This document shows, piece after piece, positions 15,169 through 23,904 of a stretch of 64,000 bases of DNA (positions within the stretch are counted from its first letter, which is position 1; each line of letters opens with the position of its first letter). The notes beneath the pieces were generated by a model. That model searched no databases. It was given only the letters and a program-made list of their open reading frames with translations, and was not told where the DNA came from. Source of the DNA: DASYTH01 sp035762905 (lineage in GTDB: Bacteria > Actinomycetota > Actinomycetes > Mycobacteriales > Pseudonocardiaceae); the NCBI RefSeq assembly GCF_035762905.1, contig NZ_DASUCC010000109.1:1-64000 (forward strand). Reading direction: 5' to 3'. The translations under genes were made by a program, and so were the position numbers.

Positions 15169-15924
15169 ATGTCAGACGACGCCCGCTCCCCAGCACCGGA
15201 CACCCTGCAGTCGTTCACCCAGCCCGATCTCGCGTGGGAGATCCGGGTCGCCACGGCCGGCGACGAGCCCTGGTTCGTCGCGTCCGACGCCGAGCACCCC
15301 CTCGGAGCCGAGTACCTCGGCCCCGCCCTGGACCGGCTCGACGAGACCGACCGGGCGACGGTCACGCTCGCCACCGGCTCGACGCTCGTCCTGGTGTCCG
15401 AGCCGGCCCTGTACGCCCTTGCGCTCGGTTCCGGCCACCGGCTGGCCAACCGGTTCGTCCGCTGGATCAGCCATGACGTGGTGCCCGCCGTGCGCCGCGA
15501 TGCCGGCGGCGCGGGCCGGCTCGGCCGGCGCGAACTCGCCCAGATGGTCATCGACGCCGAGGACGCCAGGGAACGGGCCGAGGCCCGGGCCGGTGAGCTG
15601 GAAGCGGTCTCCGCCGAGCTTGCCGTCAAGGCCGAAGCCTTCGACGCGTTCATCGAGGCCGACGGAACCTATTCGATGGGCGCGGCGGCCAACCTGCTCG
15701 GCATCGGCCGCAACAACCTGTTCCGCAGGCTGCGCGAGGAGAAGATCCTGCAGGCCGACAACCGGCCCTATCAGCGCTATGCCCATCACTTCCGGGTGAC
15801 CGCGGGCAGCCACGAGCAGAAAGGCCGCGAGGTGGGCCACTACACCACCCGGGTGCACGCCTCCGGGGTGGACTTCATCCGGCGCCGGCTCCAGGCCCCC
15901 GGCCTGTTCGCCATGGCCGGCTGA
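15169..15924 (+). CDS. Phage-type antirepressor (Bro-N plus KilAC domains)
   Basis: A 251-residue protein. The N-terminal Bro-N-like domain (about 20-125; WEIRVATAGDEPWFVASD, then HRLANRFVRWISHDVVPAVRR) is joined by a charged helix to a C-terminal KilAC-type domain (about 155-250; GTYSMGAAANLLGIGRNNLF and GHYTTRVHASGVDFIRRRL). This is the standard layout of phage antirepressors. It is expressed divergently from the XRE regulator. No phage structural, integrase or excision genes are nearby, so this is a solitary remnant or a domesticated switch. Confidence 0.85.
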   Translation: MSDDARSPAPDTLQSFTQPDLAWEIRVATAGDEPWFVASDAEHPLGAEYLGPALDRLDETDRATVTLATGSTLVLVSEPALYALALGSGHRLANRFVRWISHDVVPAVRRDAGGAGRLGRRELAQMVIDAEDARERAEARAGELEAVSAELAVKAEAFDAFIEADGTYSMGAAANLLGIGRNNLFRRLREEKILQADNRPYQRYAHHFRVTAGSHEQKGREVGHYTTRVHASGVDFIRRRLQAPGLFAMAG

Positions 15925-15982
15925 GCCAATCATCTTGCGTCACAACCGATCGCCAACCGGCTGCCCGAGAACGGACGGCTGT

Positions 15983-16640
15983 TCAGCGCAGCTGACGTCG
16001 GATCGCCGCGCTGGTGAGGTCCACGACCAGGGTCAGGGCGATGATGGTCAGCAGGGTGGTCACCTCCCAGCGGTACAGGCCGTAGGCGACGAATCTCGGC
16101 GCCGCGGCCGGAATGACGCTGTAGCAGAACACCTGGAACTCCGATGCACCCTGCGCGCGCAACGCCCGAAGCGGCCGGGCGTCAAGGTTCTCGGCCGCCT
16201 CGGCCATCAGCCTGCCTAGCACTCCGACGGTGTAGACGCCAAGCGCCATCGCGCCGGGCAGGATCACGGGAAACAGCACGAACAGGAACAGCAGCGCCCA
16301 GACCGGCGGGGGAATCGCGCGCAGCACGATCAGCAGTCCGCGCACGCAGACCACCAGGGCGAGCCGCAGCCCGCGCGACCAGCGGGTGCCGCCGCCGGGC
16401 CGCCCGAGGCGGGACAGGTTCGCCGAGGGGAACGCGAGCAAGGCCCCGCCGCAGAAGGCCACCGCCATGGCCAGAACCGACATGGCCACGGTGACGCCGG
16501 AGAGCTTCAGCAACTCGAGTACGCCACCGTCGCTCAGGCTGGGCGGCCAGGCGTCGGCAAGCAGGTCGCCGGCGATCTGCCAGGTCTGACCGGACAGCAG
16601 CCCGGACGCGTCCAGCCCCACCCACCAGGCCGACAGCACC
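15983..16640 (-). pseudogene. Decayed PhnE-like ABC transporter permease
   Basis: The frame encodes about 215 residues of a phosphonate-type permease (WWVGLDASGLLSG, GVTVAMSVLAMAVAFCGGAL, LLIVLRAIPPPVWALLFLF, YSVIPAAAPRFVAYGLYRWEV). No start codon precedes the conserved part, which opens mid-protein; upstream sequence is non-homologous. A second lesion lies near 16060: YRWEV is followed directly by TTLLTIIALTLVVDL, omitting the usual glycine-rich segment and the helix between. No ATPase or binding-protein gene is adjacent. An orphan, doubly deleted permease is almost certainly non-functional. Confidence 0.7.
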
Positions 16641-16654
16641 GCAGTTGTTCGGCC

Positions 16655-16735
16655 TGTCCCGAGCCCCTGGCCATCCCCGCCCTGTTGGCTCTGTTCGTTG
16701 CGGTCACGGCTCCGGCATTGAAACGATTCGGCTGA
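16655..16735 (+). pseudogene. 3' remnant of a membrane protein
   Basis: A 26-codon plus-strand stretch ending in TGA codes a hydrophobic helix with a basic tail (PLAIPALLALFVAVTAPALK), like the C-terminus of a transporter. Nothing upstream in frame is membrane-like. It abuts the truncated permease in a tail-to-5' arrangement, suggesting that a deletion joined two broken genes. Low confidence because of the length. Confidence 0.3.
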
Positions 16736-16824
16736 GTCTCCTGGCATCGGCGATTGCGCTCCGGAGCCGCCAAGTGCCACGATAGTGCCGAAAAGTGCGC
16801 GTCCGGTGCCGGAGGGTGCGTGTC

Positions 16825-16834
16825 GAAGCGCTTC
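16825..16834. promoter_or_regulatory. LacI-family operator-like palindrome (site 1)
   Basis: GAAGCGCTTC is a perfect palindrome with the central CG typical of LacI/GalR-family operators, 98 bases upstream of the secreted FG-GAP protein gene. Confidence 0.55.
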
Positions 16835-16874
16835 AACAGTCACCTTGACCTGGGCCGTATCCGGCCTGTCGAGT

Positions 16875-16884
16875 GAAACGTTTC
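16875..16884. promoter_or_regulatory. LacI-family operator-like palindrome (site 2)
   Basis: GAAACGTTTC is a perfect palindrome, 50 bp (centre to centre) from site 1 and 48 bases upstream of the ATG. The same core recurs before the rhamnosidase at 61408-61417. No LacI-type gene lies in the window. Confidence 0.6.
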
Positions 16885-16931
16885 GCTTGCTCTTCCCTCC
16901 GCCGGCCCTCCCATGGAAGCGCGAGGACACG

Positions 16932-18692
16932 ATGATTCGTCGCAGTCGTCCGGCCATCGTCATGGCGCTTGTTCTGATCACCGGCATCGCGGCACCCGTG
17001 CCGGCACCGGCCACCGCGGCGTCCGCAGCCGCGCTGGAACCCGTGCTGGTCACCAGCTTCGACACCAGTGCGGCCGGGGGCGGTGCCCGGTCCCTGCTCG
17101 GTGACGTCACCGGCGACGGCCGGCTGGACCTGGTGCTGATGCAGCCCACCTTCTCCGCCGACGACCGGTTCATCGGCCGGCAGACCCAGGCGCTCACCGC
17201 CTACGACATCGGGACCGGCCGCATGTTGTGGCAGATCGGCACGCCCGATCCCCGGGTCACCAACAACGGCACCGACATCCCGGCCCAGATCTACGACATC
17301 GACGGCGACGGCGACAACGACGTGCTTGCCGTGATGGACAACGAGTTCCGCATCTTCGACGGTGCCACCGGAGCGTTCGTCCGGTCGTTCCCGCTGCCGC
17401 ATCCGCAGGCGCACGACACGATCATCATCGCCAACTTCCGTGGCACCGAACGGCCGCAGGACATCGTCCTCAAGGACCGCTACGACCAGGTCTGGGCGCT
17501 GGACAGCTTCGGCAATCCACTGTGGACACACCGGGGCATCCCCGGCCACCGGCCGTACCCGCACGACTTCGACGACGACGGCCGGCAGGAGCTCGTCTCC
17601 GGGTACAACTTCCTCGGCCCGGACGGGACGCTCCGGTGGACCGCGGACATGGCCGACCACGCCGACTCGATCGGGGTGGGCGACATCGACGGCGACGGGC
17701 GCGAGGACATCGCGTTGGGCGGCGCGGGTCTCGGCGGGGACAGCACCAACACCTACCGGACCGACGGCACCGTGCTCTGGCGAAACCTGGATGCCGTCGA
17801 GGCACAGCAGGTCGGCCTCGGTGACTTCCGGCCCGACCTGCCCGGCCTCGAGACCGCGGGGCTGGACCGGGTCAACCGCACCACCGAGAACGGCAAGGAC
17901 TCGCTGTACCTGGTCTCGGCGACCGGCCAGACGCTGTGGAAGGAGGAGCGCGGCACGCTCGGCTGCTGGGGCACCGTCATGGAACCGCTGCACAACTGGG
18001 ACGGCACCTACGGCGACCACCTGCTGGCCTGGAACCGCGGCTGCGGCGAGATCGCCGGCATCTGGGACGGCCACGGCAACCGGGTGGCGACCTTCCCGGT
18101 GGACGGCCGGATGGTGCGCGGGGACATCTGCGGCGACGACCGCTCCGAGGTCCTCACCTACGTCATGGGCGTGGCGGCCCACGTCTTCGCCAGCGCGCCG
18201 TGCGACCTTGCCGCGAAGGTGACCGGCCGGCCGTTGCCGCAGACCAAGAAGCACTACAACTACACCCGCTACACCGCGGAAGAGATCCCGCAGAACCTGT
18301 CGACCGGCCGGCGGGCGTCGGCATCGAGCCGGCTGGTCCCGCGATTCGGCGCCGGAGCGGGAAACGACGACGATCCGGGCACGCTGTGGGTCGCGTTCCC
18401 CTTGGACCGCACTCCGTCGTGGCGCGCCGATCTCGGCCGGATCCGCGAGCTGACCGGTGTGCGGATCGACGCCGGCCAACGGGTGCTCGGCCTTGGCGGG
18501 TTCCGGGTCGAGATCTCCACCGATGGCCGCGACTGGGTGACCGTCCTGGACCGCCCCGGTAGCCTCGCCCGCCCGCCCGACCGAGTGCAGCGGGCGGAGT
18601 TCACCGGCCTCGGCCGCTACGTCCGGGTGACACCGAGCCGGCCGACACCACTTTTCGGGTTCGCGGAGGTCTCCCTGCTCGGCACCCGATAG
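16932..18692 (+). CDS. Secreted FG-GAP/VCBS propeller protein with C-terminal discoidin domain
   Basis: A 586-residue exported protein. The signal peptide (AIVMALVLITGIAAPVPAPATA) is followed by repeated FG-GAP/VCBS blades with Asp-rich calcium loops (DVTGDGRLDLV, YDIDGDGDNDVLAV, DFDDDGRQELVS, DIDGDGREDIALG) and then an F5/8 type C (discoidin) carbohydrate-binding domain from about residue 455. This layout resembles rhamnogalacturonan lyase-like propeller proteins, but no catalytic residues can be assigned by eye. The ATG at 16932 has GAGG upstream. Two LacI-type operators precede it, which fits carbohydrate-induced expression. Confidence 0.82.
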   Translation: MIRRSRPAIVMALVLITGIAAPVPAPATAASAAALEPVLVTSFDTSAAGGGARSLLGDVTGDGRLDLVLMQPTFSADDRFIGRQTQALTAYDIGTGRMLWQIGTPDPRVTNNGTDIPAQIYDIDGDGDNDVLAVMDNEFRIFDGATGAFVRSFPLPHPQAHDTIIIANFRGTERPQDIVLKDRYDQVWALDSFGNPLWTHRGIPGHRPYPHDFDDDGRQELVSGYNFLGPDGTLRWTADMADHADSIGVGDIDGDGREDIALGGAGLGGDSTNTYRTDGTVLWRNLDAVEAQQVGLGDFRPDLPGLETAGLDRVNRTTENGKDSLYLVSATGQTLWKEERGTLGCWGTVMEPLHNWDGTYGDHLLAWNRGCGEIAGIWDGHGNRVATFPVDGRMVRGDICGDDRSEVLTYVMGVAAHVFASAPCDLAAKVTGRPLPQTKKHYNYTRYTAEEIPQNLSTGRRASASSRLVPRFGAGAGNDDDPGTLWVAFPLDRTPSWRADLGRIRELTGVRIDAGQRVLGLGGFRVEISTDGRDWVTVLDRPGSLARPPDRVQRAEFTGLGRYVRVTPSRPTPLFGFAEVSLLGTR

Positions 18693-18709
18693 GAAGCCCG
18701 CGCTGCCCC

Positions 18710-20731
18710 TTATTCGGTGGTCTCCGGATAGTCCGGGTCGTGGGTGTGGTGGGGCAGCTGTACCAGCGAGAGGATCATGTCCGCGGGGGTTCCCGGTGGT
18801 GCGTACAGCCGCAGGTCGGTTTCGTTGCCGTGGTGCAGTGCGTTCAGTTGGTGCAGGACCGCGATTCCGGCACTGGCCAGGTGGGTCACCTCGGTCAGAT
18901 CGAGGGTCAGCGAGCGGGAGCCGGTGGCGCCCGCGGTGCGGATGGCTTGATCGAACTCGGTGACGGTTGCGGCGTCGATGGGTCCGTCGATGCGGATCCG
19001 CGGTCGCGGTGCCGAGGGTTGGTCCAGCACGAGCAGCGGACCGTTGTGCGAAGGGGGTCGGGCGGGCGGTCTCCCGGTCATGTTGCCGGCGGTGAGCAGG
19101 GTGGCGGGATGGGTGAGCCGGTGGGTCAGGGTGGCCGTGGTGCCGTGCTGGTCGTGGTCGATGTGCAGGGTGTCGACCATGCCCTCGGCGAGTTGCAGGC
19201 CCAGCCCCCGGTCGGTGGACGGGACCGGTTGCCGCCAGCGGCCCTGGTCGGCGACCTGGGCGTCGACCAGACCGGCGTCGGTGAGCGTGACGGTGACCGT
19301 GACGGTGTGGTGGGCGGGGGAGTCGAGGTAGGCGTGCTCGATCGCGTTGGTGGCGAGTTCCACGACCGCGTGTTGCAGCGCGTCGGTGTCCTTCCGGCTG
19401 ACGTGGGCACCGGCCAGCCATGCCGCCAGGCGTTCGCGGATGCCGGCCAGCGATTCGGGGCTGGCCGCCACCCGCAGCGCCAGCCGCGGTGGCGGGGTGA
19501 CGAGTTGCCCGGCGAGCAGGGTGATGTCGTCGGTGTGTCCGCTGACCCGGGTGAGCAGCTCCAGGGTCTGGGTGCACACCCGCTCGGTCGGGAACTCGGT
19601 GTCGCCGCGCAGTGCCCGGTCGGCGGCGATGTCGGCCGCGGCCTGCGCCAGCTCGACGGTGCTCTGCGCGAGCTCGCGCCCCGGCCGTTCGAGGATCCCG
19701 TCGGTGTAGAGCAGCACCAGTTCTCCGTCGGCCAGCGCATCGGTGCCGATGACCTCGGTGCCGAACGCGGCGCCGACCCCGATCGGGGCGGCACCGGTGG
19801 GTGGCAGGTAGCGGGCGTCTCCGGCGGTGGAGAGCACCAGCGGTGGGGGATGACCGGCGGTGCAGTACTCCAGGGCGCCGGTGGCCGGGTCGATCACGAC
19901 CACGCACACGGTGGCCGCCCGGGCGCCGCGGATCCGCCCGGCCGCCGTGTCGAGCGCCGCCACCGCGGCGGCGACGTCACAGCCGGCGGCGAGCCGTTCG
20001 TGCAGCAGGATTCGCAGTTGCCCCATCGTGGCCGAGGCGGCCACGCCGTGACCCACCACATCGCCGACCACCAGAGCGACCCGCCCGTCGGAGAGCGTGA
20101 CGGCGTCGAACCAGTCCCCCCCGGCGGCGGTCTCGGTGTCGGCCAACAGATAGCTGGCCGCGATCTGCACCCGGGGCAGCACCGGCACCCCGGCCGGCAA
20201 CAGCTCCCGCTGCAACTGCTCGATGACATCGCGCGCCTGCGCGTAACGCCGCTCGGCCTCGGCCAGCCGCCGCTGCGTGGCTTGGCGTTCCCGGACCGCG
20301 GCGGTGGTGTCGACGATGTCGTAGATGATTCCCCGAATCGACCCGTCCGGCCAGTGATACAGCGTCGCGTCGGCGTCGCAGAACGTCTCGACGCGCTGAC
20401 CGGTCTGCTCGTCGATGAGCTGAAACCGGAAATCCCGCAACGACGCGGACTCACCGGTCTCGATCGCGTGCTCGATGAACTCGAAGGCCTGCTGACCCGC
20501 CAGCTCGGGCAGCGCCTCCCGCAGTGGCTTGCCCACCAGGTCCGCATGGCCCGCGAACTGCCGGTACGCCCTGCTGCCGGCCGCGACCACCAGGTCCGGC
20601 CCTTCGTAGGCCACGATGATCCGCGGCATCCGGTTGAACACGGTCCGCACCGTTTCGGCGTCACCGGCCAACCAATCGTCGTTCTCGTCGCGGTGGTCGT
20701 CCCGGCAGTCCTCATCCCGGTTGCCGTTCAC
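18710..20731 (-). CDS. SpoIIE-type PP2C phosphatase with PAS, HATPase and STAS domains
   Basis: A 673-residue signalling protein. It has a PAS-like domain (about 15-140; FNRMPRIIVAYEGPDLVVAAG), a coiled linker, a SpoIIE/PP2C phosphatase domain (about 185-395; GGDWFDAVTLSDGRVALVVGD, then ELVLLYTDGILERPG), an HATPase_c anti-sigma-like domain (about 410-530; AVVELATNAIEHAY) and a C-terminal STAS domain (about 560-660; LTLDLTEVTHLASAGIAVL). All modules of a partner-switching circuit are thus in one chain. The GTG start overlaps the upstream STAS gene stop as GTGA. The sensed signal and target sigma factor are unknown. Confidence 0.9.
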   Translation of the reverse strand: MNGNRDEDCRDDHRDENDDWLAGDAETVRTVFNRMPRIIVAYEGPDLVVAAGSRAYRQFAGHADLVGKPLREALPELAGQQAFEFIEHAIETGESASLRDFRFQLIDEQTGQRVETFCDADATLYHWPDGSIRGIIYDIVDTTAAVRERQATQRRLAEAERRYAQARDVIEQLQRELLPAGVPVLPRVQIAASYLLADTETAAGGDWFDAVTLSDGRVALVVGDVVGHGVAASATMGQLRILLHERLAAGCDVAAAVAALDTAAGRIRGARAATVCVVVIDPATGALEYCTAGHPPPLVLSTAGDARYLPPTGAAPIGVGAAFGTEVIGTDALADGELVLLYTDGILERPGRELAQSTVELAQAAADIAADRALRGDTEFPTERVCTQTLELLTRVSGHTDDITLLAGQLVTPPPRLALRVAASPESLAGIRERLAAWLAGAHVSRKDTDALQHAVVELATNAIEHAYLDSPAHHTVTVTVTLTDAGLVDAQVADQGRWRQPVPSTDRGLGLQLAEGMVDTLHIDHDQHGTTATLTHRLTHPATLLTAGNMTGRPPARPPSHNGPLLVLDQPSAPRPRIRIDGPIDAATVTEFDQAIRTAGATGSRSLTLDLTEVTHLASAGIAVLHQLNALHHGNETDLRLYAPPGTPADMILSLVQLPHHTHDPDYPETTE

Positions 20732-21504
20732 CGTTCGTCTGCTCCGTTCCACAGTGGCTGGTCCGCGAGCGCTTGGCGCAGCGTCGGGTAAATGGTGAGT
20801 TGGGTGTCCAGGCCGGTCAGGTGCAGGGGGTACTGGGTGTTCGGGGCCGCGGCGACGATTCGGATCTTGGTGTTCGTGGCGGTCCGGTGGGCATGGAGGA
20901 GCACGTGCAGTCCGGCCGAGGCGAGGAAGGTGACGTCGGTGAGGTCGATGACGAGGACGGGTGGTCGCTGGGTGAGCGCCTCGGCGACGGCGGCGAGCAG
21001 GATGGTCTCGGTGGCCATGTCGACCTCGCCGGTCACGTGCAGCACCGTTGCCGAGGCGTCGCGGACCAACCGGGTGGACAGCGGGGACGGCGCGGACCGG
21101 GGGTCGAGGTAGGCGGCCAGCCTGCGGGTCAGTCCGGCGTCGTCGGGGGCGCGGAGGTGGGGCGGGTTGCCGGGGCCGGGCCCGCGGGTGGTGGCCGTGA
21201 GCAGGCGGGTGGTGAACTCGGCGACCTCGTGCGGTGGGGGCAGCACATCGAGTCCGTGGTAGGCCACGACCATGCGGTCCTCGCCGGTTTCCACGGCAAG
21301 CGCCCAGCCGTGCAACTCGTGCCAGACCAGCGCGGTGTCCCGGGTGGGGAACGCGGGCAGGCGCGCATCCAGCGGGAGGTAGACGCTGACCGGTGAGTCG
21401 AGTTGCACGGTCCAACCCGGCCCGCTCAACTCGATCGCCTCGGCCACCAGGGCGACGTAATGACGCAAACCACTGGCGAGGGCACCATCGATACCCGGAT
21501 CCAC
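20728..21504 (-). CDS. STAS-domain anti-sigma factor antagonist with N-terminal extra domain
   Basis: About 258 residues. The N-terminal 90-100 residues (HYVALVAEAIELSGPGWTV, then LVWHELHGWALAVETGED) resemble the small actinobacterial DUF6292 module. The C-terminal half is a STAS domain (VLHVTGEVDMATET, LVIDLTDVTFLASAGLHVL), with Ser in the TFLASAG loop as the likely phosphorylation site. It is coupled to the downstream SpoIIE-type gene, which can dephosphorylate such antagonists. The GTG at 21504 is chosen because GGAG lies six bases upstream; an in-frame GTG at 21516 is the alternative. Confidence 0.8.
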   Translation of the reverse strand: MDPGIDGALASGLRHYVALVAEAIELSGPGWTVQLDSPVSVYLPLDARLPAFPTRDTALVWHELHGWALAVETGEDRMVVAYHGLDVLPPPHEVAEFTTRLLTATTRGPGPGNPPHLRAPDDAGLTRRLAAYLDPRSAPSPLSTRLVRDASATVLHVTGEVDMATETILLAAVAEALTQRPPVLVIDLTDVTFLASAGLHVLLHAHRTATNTKIRIVAAAPNTQYPLHLTGLDTQLTIYPTLRQALADQPLWNGADER

Positions 21505-21642
21505 ACCCGTCTCCACGCCGATCGATGCGAGGGCCGCGGAGCGCCGGCTTCCTGACGCACCGTCTTACGATGGTAACCCCGCGCAGCGGCCACGATCGGG
21601 TCACGCCGCGGCCCGTTCGCCGGAGCACGCGGCCGGGACCGC

Positions 21643-22143
21643 TCAGGCGAGGACCGCGTCGACGGCCTTCTTCAGCGCGCTGGGCTGGGACGGCTTGCGC
21701 GGCGCCTTGTCCTTCAGCTCGAGCATCCGGGCGCCCATGTCCTGCAACTGCTTACGGCCCAGCGCGGCGCGCACCTTGGGGAACCAGTCCTGCTCCTCCT
21801 CGTCCATGTGGTGCGTGACGCTCTCGATGAGCACGGTGGTCTTGGCGTCGAACCGTTCGTCATCGGGTTTCATCGCGGCCAGCTCCATGCACAGCACGTC
21901 GGCGACATGGTGCTCCTCATAGGACTCCAGCACGTCGTCCTCGAGGTCCGGCACGAGCTTGCGGACTTCGGGGTACATGCACTCGTTTTCGATGTAGGTG
22001 TGCACGGTGAGCGCCTCGAGGATCCGGTCGACGATCTTTCCCTTCGTCGCCTTCGCATTCTCGCCGGCCTGCTCGAACTCGCGGAACAGCTTGCGAATCT
22101 CCTTGTGGTCGTTCTTGAGCAGCACGATCGCGTCGGTGGACAT
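21643..22143 (-). CDS. Hemerythrin-domain protein
   Basis: A 166-residue four-helix-bundle protein of the hemerythrin HHE family. Metal-ligand candidates are seen as LLKNDHKEIRKLF, TVHTYIENECMYPEV, SYEEHHVADVL and THHMDEEEQDWFPK, the full expected set of His/Glu/Asp residues for a di-iron site. The C-terminus is Lys-rich. The ATG at 22143 has a strong AAAGGAG. It stands alone; roles in oxygen or nitric-oxide handling or oxidative stress are known for the family. Confidence 0.9.
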   Translation of the reverse strand: MSTDAIVLLKNDHKEIRKLFREFEQAGENAKATKGKIVDRILEALTVHTYIENECMYPEVRKLVPDLEDDVLESYEEHHVADVLCMELAAMKPDDERFDAKTTVLIESVTHHMDEEEQDWFPKVRAALGRKQLQDMGARMLELKDKAPRKPSQPSALKKAVDAVLA

Positions 22144-22232
22144 GGCGGGTCTCCTTTCCGGGCCGGTGTCCCGCCGTGTACCCCGCCGCCAAGGCCGCCA
22201 ATCCCTGTCGTCCGGCTCCCGCACCGACCCCG

Positions 22233-23378
22233 TCAGCGCCGCTGGTGGGTGTTGAGCCGGGCGGCCTGGCGGGTGAGGTGGTCGCGCTCGGCGAGGTCGG
22301 ATGCCTGGTGGGCGGCTTCGGCGTAGAGCCGGGCGGCGGTGACCAGGTCGCCGTCGCGTTCGTGGAGGTAAGCCGCGACCGCGGTGTGCCGGGGCAGGGT
22401 GTCGTCCAGTTCGGCGAGTGCGGCCAGGCCGGCTCGGGGTCCGTCGGCCTGGCCGATGGCGACCGCGCGGTTGAGCCGGACGATCGGGCTGTCGGTCAGG
22501 CGGGTGAGCTCGTCGTACCACTCGACGATCTGCACCCAGTCGGTCTGCTCGGCGGTGGGCGCGTCGGCGTGCAGTGCCGCGATGGCGGCCTGGGCCTGGA
22601 ACTCCCCCAGCCGGTCGCGGGCAAGGGCGGCCTGCAGGATCTGCACGCCCTCGGCGATCGATGCGGTGTCCCACCGGCCGCGGTCCTGCTCGGCCAGCGG
22701 CACCAGGCTGCCGTCGGGCGCGGTTCGGGCGCAGCGCCGGGCGTGGTGCAGCAGCATGAGGGCGAGCAGCCCGGCCACCTCGGGGTGGTCGATGGCGGCG
22801 GCGAGCTGCCGGGTGAGCCGGATGGCCTCGACGGCGAGGTCGACGTCACCGGAGTAGCCCTCGTTGAAGACCAGGTAGAGCACGCGCAGCACGGTGGCGA
22901 CGTCGCCGGGTTGGTCGAACCGCACGCCGGAGACGGTGCGCTTGGCCCGGCTGATCCGCTGGGCCATGGTCGCCTCGGGCACCAGGTAGGCCGCGGCGAT
23001 CTGGCGGGTGGTCAGCCCGCCGACGGCGCGCAGCGTGAGCGCGACCGCGGACGAGGGCGTCAGCGACGGGTGGGCGCACAGGAAATAGAGCTGCAGCGTG
23101 TCGTCGGCGGTGCGGGCCGGCCCGGGTGCGGGTTCGTCGCCCACGAGGTCCTCCCGCCGGCGGCGGGCGGCGTCGGCGCGGGTCGCGTCGAGGAACCGCC
23201 GCCAGGCCACGGTGACCAGCCAGGCCTTCGCATCCCGCGGCTGCTCGGCCGGCCAGACGCGCAGCGCCTCGAGCAGCGCGTCCTGCACGGCGTCCTCGGC
23301 CGCCGCGAAGTCGGCTCCGCGGCGGACGAGGATCCCGAGCACACTCGGCGTGAGGCTGCGCAGCAGGACCTCGTCCAT
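22233..23378 (-). CDS. ECF sigma factor with C-terminal extension (ECF42-like), second copy
   Basis: A 381-residue sigma factor with the same layout as the gene at 1506: region 2 (FAAAEDAVQDALLEALRVWP, AWLVTVAWRRFLDATRAD), region 4 (LTLRAVGGLTTRQIAAAYLV, MAQRISRAKRTV) and a long helical extension containing VLYLVFNEGYSG and LNRAVAIGQADGP. It starts eight bases after the DGPF gene stop with no Shine-Dalgarno sequence, so it is translated by coupling. The duplication of the module in one window is notable. The two paralogues differ widely in sequence, so this is not a recent local duplication. Confidence 0.88.
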   Translation of the reverse strand: MDEVLLRSLTPSVLGILVRRGADFAAAEDAVQDALLEALRVWPAEQPRDAKAWLVTVAWRRFLDATRADAARRRREDLVGDEPAPGPARTADDTLQLYFLCAHPSLTPSSAVALTLRAVGGLTTRQIAAAYLVPEATMAQRISRAKRTVSGVRFDQPGDVATVLRVLYLVFNEGYSGDVDLAVEAIRLTRQLAAAIDHPEVAGLLALMLLHHARRCARTAPDGSLVPLAEQDRGRWDTASIAEGVQILQAALARDRLGEFQAQAAIAALHADAPTAEQTDWVQIVEWYDELTRLTDSPIVRLNRAVAIGQADGPRAGLAALAELDDTLPRHTAVAAYLHERDGDLVTAARLYAEAAHQASDLAERDHLTRQAARLNTHQRR

Positions 23379-23386
23379 CCGTGCGG

Positions 23387-23794
23387 TCAGTCCGTGATGG
23401 TGGGCGGCGCGGCCAGGAACGGACGCACCTCCAGCCACTCGTGGATCGGCTTGCCACCCGCACCCGGAGCCGCGGACAGCTCGCCGGCCAGTTCGACGGC
23501 GCGCTCGTAGTTGTCGACGTCGATGACCATCCAGCCGGCGATGAGGTCCTTGGTCTCGGCGAACGGGCCGTCGGTGACCGGCGGCCGACCCTCGCCGTCG
23601 TACCGGACCCACGTCCCCTCCGGGGCGAGCGCCTGACCGTCGACGTACTCGCCGGTTCCCTCCAGCCGGGCCGCGAAGTCGGCCATGTACCGAATGTGGG
23701 CCGAGATCTCCTCCGGCGTCCACCGGTCCATGGGCTCGTCGTTGACCGCGGCCGGGGCACCCCGGTAGTGCTTGAGCAGCAGGTACTTGGCCAT
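23387..23794 (-). CDS. YCII/DGPF-domain protein, second copy
   Basis: A 135-residue DGPF-family protein (MAKYLLLKHYRG, VTDGPFAETKDLIAGWMVI, EVRPF) leading the second DGPF/ECF pair. The ATG at 23794 has AAGGAG. A promoter-like TGTCGA/CGTC pair lies about 50-80 bases upstream, matching the published ECF42 consensus as I recall it, so the pair may be autoregulated. Confidence 0.88.
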   Translation of the reverse strand: MAKYLLLKHYRGAPAAVNDEPMDRWTPEEISAHIRYMADFAARLEGTGEYVDGQALAPEGTWVRYDGEGRPPVTDGPFAETKDLIAGWMVIDVDNYERAVELAGELSAAPGAGGKPIHEWLEVRPFLAAPPTITD

Positions 23795-23845
23795 CGTGAT
23801 CTCCTTGGTGCTGAGGCGACCCATTCTGGTCGCGCGCACACCGGG

Positions 23846-23872
23846 GACGCAGCCGGCCACCGGTTCTCGACA
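23846..23872 (-). promoter_or_regulatory. Candidate ECF42-type promoter
   Basis: On the minus strand, TGTCGA (23872-23867) and CGTC (23849-23846) are separated by 17 bases, ahead of the DGPF/ECF operon. The consensus is from memory of work on Streptomyces ECF42. No equivalent is visible before the pair at 1143. Confidence 0.45.
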
Positions 23873-23904
23873 TCGAGGTGAGCTGGCTCGACCGGACCGC
23901 GTGG

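Noticed and set aside
12841..16740. Complete prophage or integrative element
   Set aside because: No integrase, excisionase, replication or structural genes are present; only regulators, a toxin-antitoxin-like pair and broken genes.
16785..16931. N-terminal extension of the FG-GAP protein to 16785
   Set aside because: It would place two operators inside coding sequence and precede the signal peptide with 49 residues of unconvincing composition.
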